This document shows, in pieces, positions 27,124 to 36,130 of a stretch of 64,000 nucleotides of DNA; position 1 is the first letter of the stretch, and each line of letters opens with the position of its first letter. The notes below the pieces were generated by a model, which worked only from the letters and a program-made list of their open reading frames with translations, was not told the origin of the DNA and searched no databases. The DNA comes from Micavibrio sp. Its GTDB lineage: Bacteria > Pseudomonadota > Alphaproteobacteria > Micavibrionales > Micavibrionaceae. The position numbers and the translations under genes are program-made. The stretch covers positions 293,444-357,443 of the forward strand of contig BQJE01000001.1 of NCBI GenBank assembly GCA_021604545.1. The letters run 5' to 3'.

Positions 27124-28591
27124 GGCACTAGATTGGACAGATTCACGCATAAATTTCAAGCTCCTATTTGCAGCCCTTATTGTACCACTATTAGCGGCCT
27201 GTAGTACAAATCCGGCCACGGGCGAGCAGCAATTTGCCGCCCTGATGTCGCCACAGCAGGAAGTGAAAGTAGGAGCGCAGGAGCATGAAAATGTTATTCA
27301 GCAATTTGGAATTTACGATAATCCGGCGTTAGCGGCTTACGTTAATCAGGTCGGTCAGAAAGTCGCACAATACACCGAGCGTTCAGATGTTCGTTATCAG
27401 TTCTTTGTTGTTGATTCTCCGATCACAAATGCTTTCGCTTTGCCGGGTGGTTATATATATGTCTCGCGAGGTTTGCTGGCACTAGCCAATAGTGAGGCCG
27501 AGTTGGCAGGTGTCCTTGGTCATGAAGCCGGGCACATTACCGGGCGTCATTCAGCCGAACGTTATTCGACAGGTGTTGTAACGTCTTTGGGTGCGGCTGT
27601 TATTGCGGCGGCGCTTGGTAGTGATACAGCGTCGCAGGCTTTGGGTGTTGGTTCTGATTTATTGTTAAAATCATATTCGCGTGGGCAGGAGCATGAAGCT
27701 GATAGTCTTGGTATTCGTTATCTGGCACGTTCGGGCTATGACACCAAAGCGATGACCTGGTTTTTAACCAATCTGCAGGCTGACTCGGCTTTGCAAGGCA
27801 AATTAGCTGGTCGAGATTCACAAGGGGCGAGTTATTTCTCTACCCACCCGGCAACATCGGAGCGCATTTCTAAAACGGTGTCCGAAGCAAACAGTCATCA
27901 GGGGCAGGGACGCGTGAACCGCGACGGTTACCTGAAAATGTTGAGTGGTATGCCATTTGGTGACAGTGCAGCCCAAGGCTTTGTGCGCGGTCAGGATTTT
28001 TATCACACGAAAATGGGCTTTACGTTTAAAGTGCCTGATGGATTTCATCTTGTGAACCAGCCCAATGCCGTGGTAGCGACATCAAAATCTGGCGCGGTTG
28101 TATTGTTTGATATGGCTGGCAACAAGCAGGGCGTTGATGCTGCGACCTATCTCGGTCAGACATGGATGAAGGACCAGCCGATTAACGGTATTGAACGTGT
28201 TAAGGTCGGTGGTATGAACGCGGCATCTGCCGGATTTCAGGGCCGGGTAAACGGTCAGCCGATGAATATCCGTCTGGTGGCGATTGAATGGAAGCCCGAT
28301 ACTATAGCGCGCTTCCAAATTGCTATTCCGGCTAATGCATCGCAGGTGTTGCTCGAGGATCTAAAGCGCACGACTTATAGCTTCCGTAACTTAAGTGCCA
28401 GTGAGCGGCAATCGATTCAGCCTTATAAGCTGCGCATTGTGACGGCGGCAGTCAGCGATAGTGTTGCTTCACTAGCGCGCAAGATGCCGTTCGATGATTA
28501 TCAAGAAGAGCGCTTTCGTGTTTTGAACGGTTTGAACCCGAATGAAGGTATTCAGCCCGGACGGCAATATAAGATTGTTTCGAGTCGGTAG
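27122..28591 (+). CDS. M48 family metalloprotease lipoprotein
   Basis: 489 residues. A lipoprotein signal ends LLAAC (Cys near 27). The zinc site is HEAGHITGRHSAE (about 138-150) with the third ligand in QEHEADSLGIRYLARSG (about 190). This is the BepA/YfgC-like type acting on outer-membrane assembly or turnover in the periplasm. The C-terminal part (about 430-489, SIQPYKLRIVTAAVSDSVAS, ending IQPGRQYKIV) resembles a LysM-like module seen in alphaproteobacterial members. GAAGG lies 8 bases before the ATG. Confidence 0.92.
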   Translation: MALDWTDSRINFKLLFAALIVPLLAACSTNPATGEQQFAALMSPQQEVKVGAQEHENVIQQFGIYDNPALAAYVNQVGQKVAQYTERSDVRYQFFVVDSPITNAFALPGGYIYVSRGLLALANSEAELAGVLGHEAGHITGRHSAERYSTGVVTSLGAAVIAAALGSDTASQALGVGSDLLLKSYSRGQEHEADSLGIRYLARSGYDTKAMTWFLTNLQADSALQGKLAGRDSQGASYFSTHPATSERISKTVSEANSHQGQGRVNRDGYLKMLSGMPFGDSAAQGFVRGQDFYHTKMGFTFKVPDGFHLVNQPNAVVATSKSGAVVLFDMAGNKQGVDAATYLGQTWMKDQPINGIERVKVGGMNAASAGFQGRVNGQPMNIRLVAIEWKPDTIARFQIAIPANASQVLLEDLKRTTYSFRNLSASERQSIQPYKLRIVTAAVSDSVASLARKMPFDDYQEERFRVLNGLNPNEGIQPGRQYKIVSSR

Positions 28592-28592
28592 T

Positions 28593-29474
28593 TTAACCCT
28601 CCAGAAACAAATCGCCTTTGTCTTCGACCATATCGTTGATGGAAGTTTTTAGTTTGTCCAGCGCGCGGGCCTCTAGCTGGCGGACGCGTTCCTTGCTGAT
28701 GCCAAGGCCTTTGCCCAGCGTTTCCAGCGTCACCACTTCATCACCGAGGTGACGTTTGCGGATAATGGTTTGTTCGCGATCGCTAAGGCCTCCCAGTGCT
28801 TGGTTCAGCCATGCCGAGCGTGTCTGTGCATCTTTGGTGCCGACAACAACTTCTTCGGGGTTGGGGCGCTCGTCCGCCAGAAAGCTCTGCCATTCTTCAT
28901 CGCTCTCTTCGCTGAGGCGGGCATTGAGGGAACTATCGCCGCCGGACAGGCGTTGTTCCATGCTCTCAACCTCTTTTGTTTTAACGCCAAGGTCATTGGC
29001 AATGAATTCCCGGCCCTCGTCATCAAGGCTTTTGCCGTTCTTTTCGATCTGGGCGCGGAGGCGGCGCAGGTTAAAAAAGAGTGATTTTTGGGCCGCCGTT
29101 GTACCGGTCCTTACAATTGACCAGTTGCGCAACACGTAGTCCTGTATCGCGGCGCGGATCCACCAGGTCGCATAGGTTGAAAAGCGAAGGTCGCGCTCTG
29201 GATCGAACCGCTCGGCAGCTTGCATGAGGCCGATATTGCCCTCCTGAATGAGGTCGCCCAAGGGGAGGCCGTAATTTCTGAATTTCGACGCCATCGCCAC
29301 AACCAGCCGTGTGTAAGAGCTTACCATCTCATGCAGGGCTTTTTCATCGCGTTTATCGCGCCAGCGCCGGGCCAGATCAAGCTCATGATCCTTTTCCAGC
29401 ATGGGGGCATCCATCGCCGTTTTGATATAGGCGGTGTTGGCTCTTTGGGTTTGTGGGTCGTCAATATGTGCCAT
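28593..29474 (-). CDS. rpoH: RNA polymerase heat-shock sigma factor sigma-32
   Basis: 293 residues. Region 2 with DLIQEGNIGLMQAAERFDPE and RFSTYATWWIRAAIQDYVLR, the RpoH-box stretch NWSIVRTGTTAAQKSLFFNL, and region 4 HTH (TLETLGKGLGISKERVRQLE). Directs transcription of chaperone and protease genes. A good AAGGAG site and a sigma-70-type promoter lie upstream. Convergent with the M48 protease gene, one base apart. Alphaproteobacteria often carry two rpoH genes; only this one is in view. Confidence 0.97.
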   Translation of the reverse strand: MAHIDDPQTQRANTAYIKTAMDAPMLEKDHELDLARRWRDKRDEKALHEMVSSYTRLVVAMASKFRNYGLPLGDLIQEGNIGLMQAAERFDPERDLRFSTYATWWIRAAIQDYVLRNWSIVRTGTTAAQKSLFFNLRRLRAQIEKNGKSLDDEGREFIANDLGVKTKEVESMEQRLSGGDSSLNARLSEESDEEWQSFLADERPNPEEVVVGTKDAQTRSAWLNQALGGLSDREQTIIRKRHLGDEVVTLETLGKGLGISKERVRQLEARALDKLKTSINDMVEDKGDLFLEG

Positions 29475-29516
29475 GTCAATTCTCCTTTTCGACTCGATAC
29501 TGTACTGATTGGTACA

Positions 29517-29545
29517 ACATTAGCTTATTCGTATCAGGAATGCAA
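29517..29545 (-). promoter_or_regulatory. probable rpoH promoter
   Basis: On the minus strand TTGCAT (29540-29545) and TAATGT (29517-29522) are spaced by 17 bases. The implied transcript starts about 35 bases before the ATG. The fit is good to a housekeeping sigma promoter, but untested. Confidence 0.5.
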
Positions 29546-29634
29546 ATCGTTACGAAGTTCTAAAATTTATACGTGCCATAGCGGCAATCCCTGCGAAAAC
29601 AGGGGGTATAATTATAGAAAGTGTGTGGGTTGTT

Positions 29635-30453
29635 CTAAGCTTCGAGCATTTGGAAGCTATCACCGGATTGATCAAAGCCTGCACAGACGAGGGGGCCGCC
29701 AAAGCCGCAGCCTCCATCTATCGTTGCTGTGATGCAATTCATTTTGATGCCACCATGATCGGGATCGTAACCACGTACGACTTTTTCAAAAGGGGCGTAG
29801 GGGGCATCAATGGCTTCGAATTCCTTGCCGGCCCACCAGAAATTATCATTCTGATCGCTCAGGCTTTTCTGTCCGTCAATGCCGGCATGGACAAACAGCA
29901 TGGGGTAATCAGCGTCTTCATTTGTATGGGCCGCGCGCAAAAGCTGGGTGCCGAATATTTCATGGCCCGGGTGGTTTCTTACGGTTTCGCGTATTTTGCC
30001 TGTCCATTTGGTCAGGCCCATCACACCGGCACGGCAGGCTTCGATGCCGTCATGCGGTGACAGGCCGTAGGCATAAAGTGTATTGGACAGTCCATTGCCC
30101 AGCATCCACAGCAGTACATCGGCAGGGTTGGGGGCGAACTGGATCTGCAGTAGTTTTTGCCACATTTCTTCCTGCGTGCCACGTAAATAGATAAGGTCAT
30201 GAGCCATCATTGCCGGTTGTGCCAAAACCAACCTACGAAAAGCCAGGATTTCATCAACGCTTTCAACCGCGCGCTCGCCATAGCCGATATAATTCCCAAG
30301 ATAGATAATTTTGTCGCCGGGCCTTATATGTTCGAGCAGGGCGTCATGAAGGGCTGTTAATTTATCGACTTCACCGTGGATGGCTGATATGGCCCATATC
30401 CGTTTGGGAGAGCCAAGAGTGGTAAAGCGATTGTCTTTAATGGTTTTGCTCAC
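29635..30453 (-). CDS. PPP-type metallophosphatase homologue with lost metal ligands
   Basis: About 272 residues from a GTG start; no in-frame ATG is available, and TTG or GTG codons up to 30525 are alternatives. The chain follows the Ser/Thr phosphatase fold motif by motif, but the ligands are replaced. GDxHG reads SAIHG, GDxxDRG reads GNYIGYG, GNHE reads GTQE, and the later GH motif reads VRGYDPDHGG. The FVHAGI stretch and the QNDNFWW block are kept. It is therefore probably a non-catalytic binding or regulatory protein. It follows carD after a terminator. Confidence 0.75.
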   Translation of the reverse strand: MSKTIKDNRFTTLGSPKRIWAISAIHGEVDKLTALHDALLEHIRPGDKIIYLGNYIGYGERAVESVDEILAFRRLVLAQPAMMAHDLIYLRGTQEEMWQKLLQIQFAPNPADVLLWMLGNGLSNTLYAYGLSPHDGIEACRAGVMGLTKWTGKIRETVRNHPGHEIFGTQLLRAAHTNEDADYPMLFVHAGIDGQKSLSDQNDNFWWAGKEFEAIDAPYAPFEKVVRGYDPDHGGIKMNCITATIDGGCGFGGPLVCAGFDQSGDSFQMLEA

Positions 30454-30551
30454 GATTGATACGGGGCTCACATAAAGGGGCAAAATGAGAAAAATACGTA
30501 AAGAGAGGAGATTCTGAAGAACCAATTGCCAGAATCATATAGAGTATACAA

Positions 30552-30598
30552 TAAAATCAGGCGCATAGGAAGGTTAAAGTCCTTATGCGCCTGATTTT
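30552..30598 (-). terminator. terminator downstream of carD
   Basis: A 15-base perfect stem (AAAATCAGGCGCATA and its complement) extended by GGA/TCC with one bulge, loop about 10 bases, T-rich on the minus-strand 3' side. It begins 30 bases after the carD stop. Confidence 0.8.
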
Positions 30599-30627
30599 GA
30601 ATGATAATCGTAATATTTTTGGAAGTT

Positions 30628-31152
30628 TTAGGCTGCCTTTTTGGCTTTAACCTCTTTTTTCAACATTTTTTCAAGACGCTCGGTGGCCTTTTCATCCGTG
30701 ATTTTCTCAACGACGGCTACTTCGCGGGCCAGTCTTTCCAGTGCGGATTGATAAATCTGGCGTTCTGAATAGGATTGCTCTGTATCATCATTGCTGCGTT
30801 TAAGGTCACGAAGAACCTCTGCGATGGAAACAGGGTCACCTGAATTAATCTTTGTTTCGTATTCCTGGGCGCGGCGGCTCCACATGGTACGGCGGATGCG
30901 AGAGCGACCTTTGAGCGTTGTAAGTGCATCTTTTAGGCGGTCATTGGTGCTGAGCTTGCGCAAACCCGAAGATTCAGCCTTTATGACTGGAATTTTAAGG
31001 CGCATACGCTCTTTTTCAAAGCTGACAACATAAAGATTCACGTCCATACCGGCAATGGTCTGTGTTTCCAAGCCTTCGATTTGTCCGACCCCATGGGCCG
31101 CATAAACAACATAATCACCTGTAGAGAAGTCAAAATTATCATTGTCAGCCAT
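30628..31152 (-). CDS. carD: CarD family transcription regulator
   Basis: 174 residues. The N-terminal RNA polymerase-interacting Tudor-like domain starts TGDYVVYAAHGVGQIEGLET. The helical C-terminal DNA-binding part carries the family tryptophan context SRIRRTMWSRRAQEYETKI, then a basic helix (KATERLEKMLKKEVKAKKAA). CarD proteins stabilise open promoter complexes, often at rRNA and stress genes. The gene is monocistronic, with a 259-base upstream region and its own terminator. Confidence 0.94.
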   Translation of the reverse strand: MADNDNFDFSTGDYVVYAAHGVGQIEGLETQTIAGMDVNLYVVSFEKERMRLKIPVIKAESSGLRKLSTNDRLKDALTTLKGRSRIRRTMWSRRAQEYETKINSGDPVSIAEVLRDLKRSNDDTEQSYSERQIYQSALERLAREVAVVEKITDEKATERLEKMLKKEVKAKKAA

Positions 31153-31187
31153 GTTTTTTCACCTTTGTTCGTTAAAGTTTTTATTAA

Positions 31188-31210
31188 GCGTCAGGGTAAT
31201 AACGTGACGC
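31188..31210. other. inverted repeat upstream of carD
   Basis: Arms GCGTCA (31188-31193) and TGACGC (31205-31210) around an 11-base centre, 36 bases upstream of carD. It could be an operator for carD or part of a terminator for the 31412 gene. No partner protein is identified. Confidence 0.3.
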
Positions 31211-31411
31211 CGGTTTTTTAGTCCCGTAAAACGAAGTAAGCAATGCCTGTGCCATATCCTGATAGATAGTGGCAGCGCCGCTTAAAACCGTTGATAACTG
31301 GGCTTACGGGAAGGGAGTGTACTCGAAATTCCGTAAAATTTCAACAAATAAGTGCAAATAGCCCGACTCTTATCCTTGTAGTCGCTTAAGCCTAGAGCGC
31401 AAGACCCTATT

Positions 31412-32113
31412 TTAGTGCCGGCTTTTAATGTCTTCGGCGCTATCCCTGATAATCGCAAGCTTATGGCAGGGTATGAAGTTTTTATCGAGAATGCGGGATG
31501 TTGTGGATAATTTGAATGATGCACCAAGTAATTTATGCGCGGTGCGGCGGTGATTTTCTCCAAACTCCATAGCAATCAGATCCTGAACAATTTTATCAGA
31601 CAAATCTGCCAGTATATTGGTCAGGCTAGAGCCATCGGCGCAAACCGCATTTCCTTGCTTTGTTTTAACAAATCCTTTGAAAAATTCGGTGTTCGGATCC
31701 TCTTGATAAAGGCTATTAATATAAACCTCTCCCAGGGAACAGCTTTGTCGGAAGCCACGGGAGAAACGACGGAAATGGTGCCTCTCAAGATCGAGGGCAT
31801 AGCCGGCAAAAATGGCCGCACTTCTGACGATAGCCGTTATTTTTTGTGTGTCGAATGTTTTGGTCAGATCAATGGTCGTGCAGTCACTGAACATCAACGC
31901 TTTTATCTGTGTGGTTTTTTCAAGATGAGCGGCATAAGCCAGTGCATCACTGGAAAAACCGTCCAGAGCGACGTTCATAAGGTGAGCATCCCCCTCCGTC
32001 TGGATGACACTCAGCTTGTTCGTGCAGGCATCGTATTGATAGTAAAAACCAGTGCCCCACGCTGTGAAACTCCCCTGCGGGTCAGTTTCCTGATGCAGTA
32101 ACGTAAAACTCAT
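31412..32113 (-). CDS. hypothetical protein
   Basis: 233 residues, soluble, with about six Cys, no signal peptide. Composition is mixed alpha/beta (LLHQETDPQGSFTAWGTGFY, CTTIDLTKTFDTQKITAIV). I recognise no domain; a PAS-like sensory fold in the N-terminal half is conceivable but not supported by a clear motif. Neighbours are carD downstream and an LD-carboxypeptidase upstream on the same strand, with over 100 bases on each side, so it is probably transcribed alone. Confidence 0.6.
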   Translation of the reverse strand: MSFTLLHQETDPQGSFTAWGTGFYYQYDACTNKLSVIQTEGDAHLMNVALDGFSSDALAYAAHLEKTTQIKALMFSDCTTIDLTKTFDTQKITAIVRSAAIFAGYALDLERHHFRRFSRGFRQSCSLGEVYINSLYQEDPNTEFFKGFVKTKQGNAVCADGSSLTNILADLSDKIVQDLIAMEFGENHRRTAHKLLGASFKLSTTSRILDKNFIPCHKLAIIRDSAEDIKSRH

Positions 32114-32226
32114 AACCCCGATACTTTTTTATTTTGATTGGCTCAGTGTACCACAGGCGTGGGGTGCATCGTCAAACTTTTATATTAGGGTGTTGTAAAG
32201 TAACAATATTTCAGGAGTGGGTGTTT

Positions 32227-33135
32227 TTATTTCTCAACAGCAGATTCGAGTAGCTCTAAAGAAATAGAATTATTTTGTGCTTTTAGTGCTGCTTTTGTGC
32301 CGATCGGGAAGGTGTAGAGCGTTTTGCCGTGGCCGAACGGGGCATTCATGATGACGGGGATGTTTAAATCCTGGGTATGTTCCCTGACGATATCCTCTAG
32401 CGTGAAACCAAATGGCGTGCCGCTATCCTGCATCTTGCGAAATTCACCGATGACAAGGCCAGATATCTTTTCGAAAACGCCGAGGCATCTCAGGTGTAGA
32501 AACATTTTGTCAGAACGACTGAGTTCCTCATGGCAGTCTTCGAGGAACAAAATAGAGCCGTCAGTGAAATCATCAGGCAGGGTTTGTGGTAAATATTGAA
32601 AGATACTTAAGTTGCCACCAACTAGAGGCCCCTGTGCTTCGCCTTCATTAATGGTTGTGGCCTTGTCCATTGGGTAATCAGGAGTTTTGCCCGTTAGCAA
32701 ATCATTCAAATGGTCGAATTCCTTGTGTTTATGGAGGTTCTTGAAAACCGGGCCGTGAAAAGTGGTGAGGCCGGTATGGGCGTAAACGGCGTTCAGGATA
32801 GAGGTGGCATCGCTAAAGCCGATGAGGGTCTTTGGTTTTTCTTTCAGGGCGTCATAGTTGATCGAGTCAATGATGTGCAAAGAGCGATTACCGCCACCGG
32901 CCGCCCATATGGCTTGAATGTCGCTGCGTTGCCACAAACCTTGCAGTGCCAGTGTTTTTTGTAAATGCGTTCCGGCGGATTGATTTTCGCGCTCGAAAGT
33001 TTGAGGGTGAACAAAAACTTTGTAGCCTTTGTCTTTGAGAAATGCCGTTGATTTTTCGACGTCTTCTTTTTCAACAATACTGGACGGGGCCATAACCCCG
33101 ATCGTGTCTCCAGGTTTTAGGGCGGGTGGCTTCAT
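32227..33135 (-). CDS. LD-carboxypeptidase (peptidase family S66)
   Basis: Cleaves the terminal D-alanine from murein tetrapeptides in peptidoglycan recycling. 302 residues. It starts PALKPGDTIGVMAPSS, the family N-terminus. The nucleophile is in LIGFSDATSIL (Ser near 109), the Glu in LFLEDCHEE, and the His in FGHGKTLYTFPIGT. No signal peptide, so cytoplasmic. AAGG lies 7 bases before the ATG. It follows the DHH phosphoesterase gene by 22 bases, so probably co-transcribed. Confidence 0.93.
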   Translation of the reverse strand: MKPPALKPGDTIGVMAPSSIVEKEDVEKSTAFLKDKGYKVFVHPQTFERENQSAGTHLQKTLALQGLWQRSDIQAIWAAGGGNRSLHIIDSINYDALKEKPKTLIGFSDATSILNAVYAHTGLTTFHGPVFKNLHKHKEFDHLNDLLTGKTPDYPMDKATTINEGEAQGPLVGGNLSIFQYLPQTLPDDFTDGSILFLEDCHEELSRSDKMFLHLRCLGVFEKISGLVIGEFRKMQDSGTPFGFTLEDIVREHTQDLNIPVIMNAPFGHGKTLYTFPIGTKAALKAQNNSISLELLESAVEK

Positions 33136-33157
33136 GGTTGTGCCTTACAGGGAGTTC

Positions 33158-34123
33158 TTACCCGTCCTTGGTGATCTGGGTGATCAGTTCCTGCAGTACT
33201 TCTTCCGCTTTGAGGTTTTCAATCTGGCAGGTTCCGGCCGCCTGATGACCGCCGCCGCCATATTTTAGAGCCAGATCACCAATATTGGTTTTGCTGGTGC
33301 GGTTGAGGATTGATTTTCCCATGGCAAAAACAGTGTTTTGTTTGTTTTTACCCCACAGGACATGGGTGGAAATATTGGTTTGGGGGAAGAGGGCATAAAT
33401 AATGAAACGATTGGCAGCCCAAATGGTTTCTTCCTTGCGCAAATCAAGAATAACCAGATTATTATGCACACTGGCGCATCTTTCGATTTGTTCTCTCGCC
33501 TTTATTTGATGCTCAAAGTATAAGTCAGCGCGCTCTTTTACGTCGGTGAGCTCAAGAATTTCCTTGATGTCATGATGTTCTCGGCAAAAATCAATGAGCT
33601 TCATCATGAGCTGGTAGTTTGAGATATTAAAATCACGAAAACGGCCAAGTCCGGTACGGGCATCCATGATAAAGCTCAGCAAAACCCAATCTTCTGGATT
33701 TAAAATCTCTTCTTTGCTGAAATCGGCTGAATCAGCCTTGTCCACGGCGTTCATCATGTCTTCAGAAATGTTCGGGAACTCTACAGCGCCGCCGAAATAA
33801 TGATAGACAACACGAGCGGCAGACGGAGCGTCTGGATCAATCACGTGGTTATAGGGACAATCTTCCAGGCGAGTGACTTCACTTGAGTGGTGATCAAAAG
33901 CCAGATAGACGCCTTCGACATAAGGCAGGTTTGTGGTGATATCGTTCGGTCCGACCTCAATCAGACCGTCCTGCATGTCTTTGGGGTGGGCGAATGTAAT
34001 GTCTTCAATAAGGCCCATTTCCTTTAGAAGGATACCGCAAACCAAACCATCCATATCGCTACGCGTAATGAGGCGGTACTTCTTGCCGCTTTCCGGCATA
34101 ATTTTTTTGGCTTCTTGTGTCAT
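33158..34123 (-). CDS. DHH family phosphoesterase (exopolyphosphatase-like)
   Basis: 321 residues. Metal site motifs are RSDMDGLVCGILLKEMG (about 19-35) and AFDHHSSEVTR (DHH near 75-77). The DHHA1 part ends with KYGGGGHQAAGTCQIE. This family includes nano-RNases, cyclic-dinucleotide phosphodiesterases and exopolyphosphatases; the substrate cannot be decided from sequence. A GTG at 34135 also opens the frame, but AGGAG overlaps that codon and sits 11 bases before the ATG, so the ATG is preferred. Confidence 0.85.
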   Translation of the reverse strand: MTQEAKKIMPESGKKYRLITRSDMDGLVCGILLKEMGLIEDITFAHPKDMQDGLIEVGPNDITTNLPYVEGVYLAFDHHSSEVTRLEDCPYNHVIDPDAPSAARVVYHYFGGAVEFPNISEDMMNAVDKADSADFSKEEILNPEDWVLLSFIMDARTGLGRFRDFNISNYQLMMKLIDFCREHHDIKEILELTDVKERADLYFEHQIKAREQIERCASVHNNLVILDLRKEETIWAANRFIIYALFPQTNISTHVLWGKNKQNTVFAMGKSILNRTSKTNIGDLALKYGGGGHQAAGTCQIENLKAEEVLQELITQITKDG

Positions 34124-34174
34124 GGTGTGTTTCACTCCTGTATCGCTAGAGTTTTTGAATGGTGTATACCCAGA

Positions 34175-35482
34175 TTATTTTGCCGCAGCCTCTTTATCTT
34201 TGTCCTTATCTTTGCCTTTTGCTTTACTGGCCTTCTTTTTCTTTTTGTCAGCAAAGACATAGACAGGGGTTTTGCTGTCTCTGACCGTATCGTCATTCAC
34301 AACAACTTCTTCTATGTCTTCCATATCGGGAAGTTCAAACATTGTATCGAGAAGCAGTCCTTCAAGAATAGAGCGCAAGCCACGGGCACCGGTTTTGCGC
34401 TCAATCGCTTTTTGGGCGATGGCCTTCAGCGCGTTATCAGTAAAGTTGAGGTCGGCACCTTCCATCTCAAAAAGTTTGTTATATTGCTTAACCAGCGCAT
34501 TTTTAGGCTCTGTCAAAATGGTGACCAGTGCATCTTCGTCGAGATTTTCCAGCGACGCGATGACAGGCAGGCGACCGACAAATTCGGGGATCAGGCCGTA
34601 TTTCAAAAGATCTTCAGGTTCAACTTCCTGGAAGACCTCACCAACGCTTCTGTCATCAACGGTTTTAATGTCAGCGCCGAATCCTATGGTTGTTCCTTTG
34701 CCACGATCGGAAATAATTTTTTCAAGGCCGGCAAATGCACCGCCACAGATAAAGAGAATATCACTGGTATCAACTTGCAAGAATTCCTGTTGTGGATGTT
34801 TGCGGCCACCTTGAGGAGGAACGCTGGCGACGGTTCCTTCCATTAATTTCAATAGAGCCTGCTGAACACCCTCACCGGATACGTCGCGGGTGATGGACGG
34901 ATTGTCAGATTTGCGAGAAATCTTGTCGATCTCATCAATATAAACGATACCCTTTTGCGCGCGCTCAACGTTGTAATCCGAGGCCTGCAGTAGTTTCAGG
35001 ACGATATTTTCAACATCTTCACCAACATAACCGGCTTCGGTCAAGGTGGTGGCATCGGCCATGGTGAAGGGAACATCGATAATACGGGCTAAAGTTTGCG
35101 CCAGTAGCGTTTTGCCGCAACCGGTCGGCCCGATCAGCATGATGTTTGATTTGGCCAGTTCTATGTCGCTATTATTAGCGCTGTGCTCCAGACGTTTGTA
35201 ATGGTTGTGTACAGCGACAGACAAAACACGCTTGGCGCTTTCCTGTCCGATCACGTAATCATCAAGAACGGCTTTAATTTCACTTGGTGGCGGGACGCCT
35301 TCGCCGGGACGGACAAGTTGCGTCTTGTCTTCTTCACGGATGATATCCATGCAAAGTTCAACGCATTCATTACAGATAAACACATTAGGGCCGGCAATCA
35401 GCTTGCGGACTTCATGCTGGCTCTTTCCGCAGAAAGAGCAGTAGAGAGTATTTTTTGAATCGCCGCTTCCCGACTTGCTCAT
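34175..35482 (-). CDS. clpX: ATP-dependent Clp protease ATP-binding subunit ClpX
   Basis: Unfoldase hexamer that feeds ssrA-tagged and regulatory substrates to ClpP. 435 residues. An N-terminal zinc domain with four Cys (YCSFCGKS and [10 protein letters not shown]), Walker [17 protein letters not shown], Walker [10 protein letters not shown], sensor region [12 protein letters not shown], and the pore loop around GYVGED. A Lys-rich tail ([20 protein letters not shown]) is added. clpP and lon, often adjacent in this class, are absent here. Confidence 0.97.
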   Translation of the reverse strand: MSKSGSGDSKNTLYCSFCGKSQHEVRKLIAGPNVFICNECVELCMDIIREEDKTQLVRPGEGVPPPSEIKAVLDDYVIGQESAKRVLSVAVHNHYKRLEHSANNSDIELAKSNIMLIGPTGCGKTLLAQTLARIIDVPFTMADATTLTEAGYVGEDVENIVLKLLQASDYNVERAQKGIVYIDEIDKISRKSDNPSITRDVSGEGVQQALLKLMEGTVASVPPQGGRKHPQQEFLQVDTSDILFICGGAFAGLEKIISDRGKGTTIGFGADIKTVDDRSVGEVFQEVEPEDLLKYGLIPEFVGRLPVIASLENLDEDALVTILTEPKNALVKQYNKLFEMEGADLNFTDNALKAIAQKAIERKTGARGLRSILEGLLLDTMFELPDMEDIEEVVVNDDTVRDSKTPVYVFADKKKKKASKAKGKDKDKDKEAAAK

Positions 35483-35679
35483 TTTTTGACTTTCCCGTCC
35501 GTTTAAAAAGTAATACTTACTTCAATCTGCCAACTGGCATCACACTGTGCAAGCCCCTATATTAACGAAATGGTACTTTCGCACCAATAATACAAACTTT
35601 TATTCACAGCGGCGCTACTTGCCCTATGTCCCCATTATAATATAAGAAGAGTATTCAAGACCTTAATGGAGTATGGTAA

Positions 35680-36090
35680 ATGGCTCTACAGAGCAGCATA
35701 GAAGAGGTTACCGAGAATTTTTCTCTGTTTGATGACTGGGAAGAACGCTATCGCTATTTGATAGATTTGGGCCGCGAGCTGCCGGCGATGGATGAATCAC
35801 TCAAGACGGATAAAAACTTTGTGCAGGGGTGCACATCACGCGTATGGATGCAGGCCGATGTCAAAGATGATGTGTTCCACTTTGTTGCCGATAGCGATGC
35901 GCATATTGTGCGTGGGCTGATTGCGTTGTTGATGATTGCTTATCAGGATAAGAACGTTGGTGAGATAGCAGGTGTGGATATTGAGGGGATGTTTAAAGAG
36001 ATCGGGCTGGACCAGCATTTAAGTCCCAATCGTCGTAGCGGATTTTTTGCGATGGTTGAGCGGATTAAGAAGTTGGCAGTTAATAGTTAA
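35680..36090 (+). CDS. sufE: SufE-type sulfur acceptor
   Basis: Accepts sulfur from SufS and stimulates it during Fe-S cluster assembly. 136 residues. The acceptor Cys is in FVQGCTSRVWM (near 51), preceded by the family stretch WEERYRYLIDLGRELPAMDE. No other suf genes are nearby, so it acts in trans. A weak TGGAG site precedes the start. Convergent with the 36130 gene. Confidence 0.94.
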   Translation: MALQSSIEEVTENFSLFDDWEERYRYLIDLGRELPAMDESLKTDKNFVQGCTSRVWMQADVKDDVFHFVADSDAHIVRGLIALLMIAYQDKNVGEIAGVDIEGMFKEIGLDQHLSPNRRSGFFAMVERIKKLAVNS

Positions 36091-36130
36091 TAGAAACCCC
36101 CCAACCACTTCTAACTTTTAACTATTAACT
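36078..36130. terminator. A/T-rich inverted repeat between convergent genes
   Basis: Perfect 13-base arms AGTTAATAGTTAA (36078-36090) and TTAACTATTAACT (36118-36130), with an additional inner TAGAA/TTCTA stem (36091-36095 and 36109-36113). The arms contain the sufE stop codon and the first base of the opposite gene's stop. It probably terminates both transcripts, although the stem is A/T-rich and has no long U-tract. Confidence 0.5.

Noticed and set aside
29581-29615. Short CCCTG/CAGGG hairpin between rpoH and the phosphatase-like gene
   Set aside because: The stem is only five bases and there is no U-tract; possibly a decayed intergenic repeat, too weak to list.
29623-30060. Rightward 145-codon frame opposite the phosphatase-like gene
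   Set aside because: No ribosome site; the leftward frame has a recognisable fold.
31282-31575. Leftward 97-codon frame overlapping the 31412 gene
   Set aside because: Overlaps in another frame, has no ribosome site and no family features.
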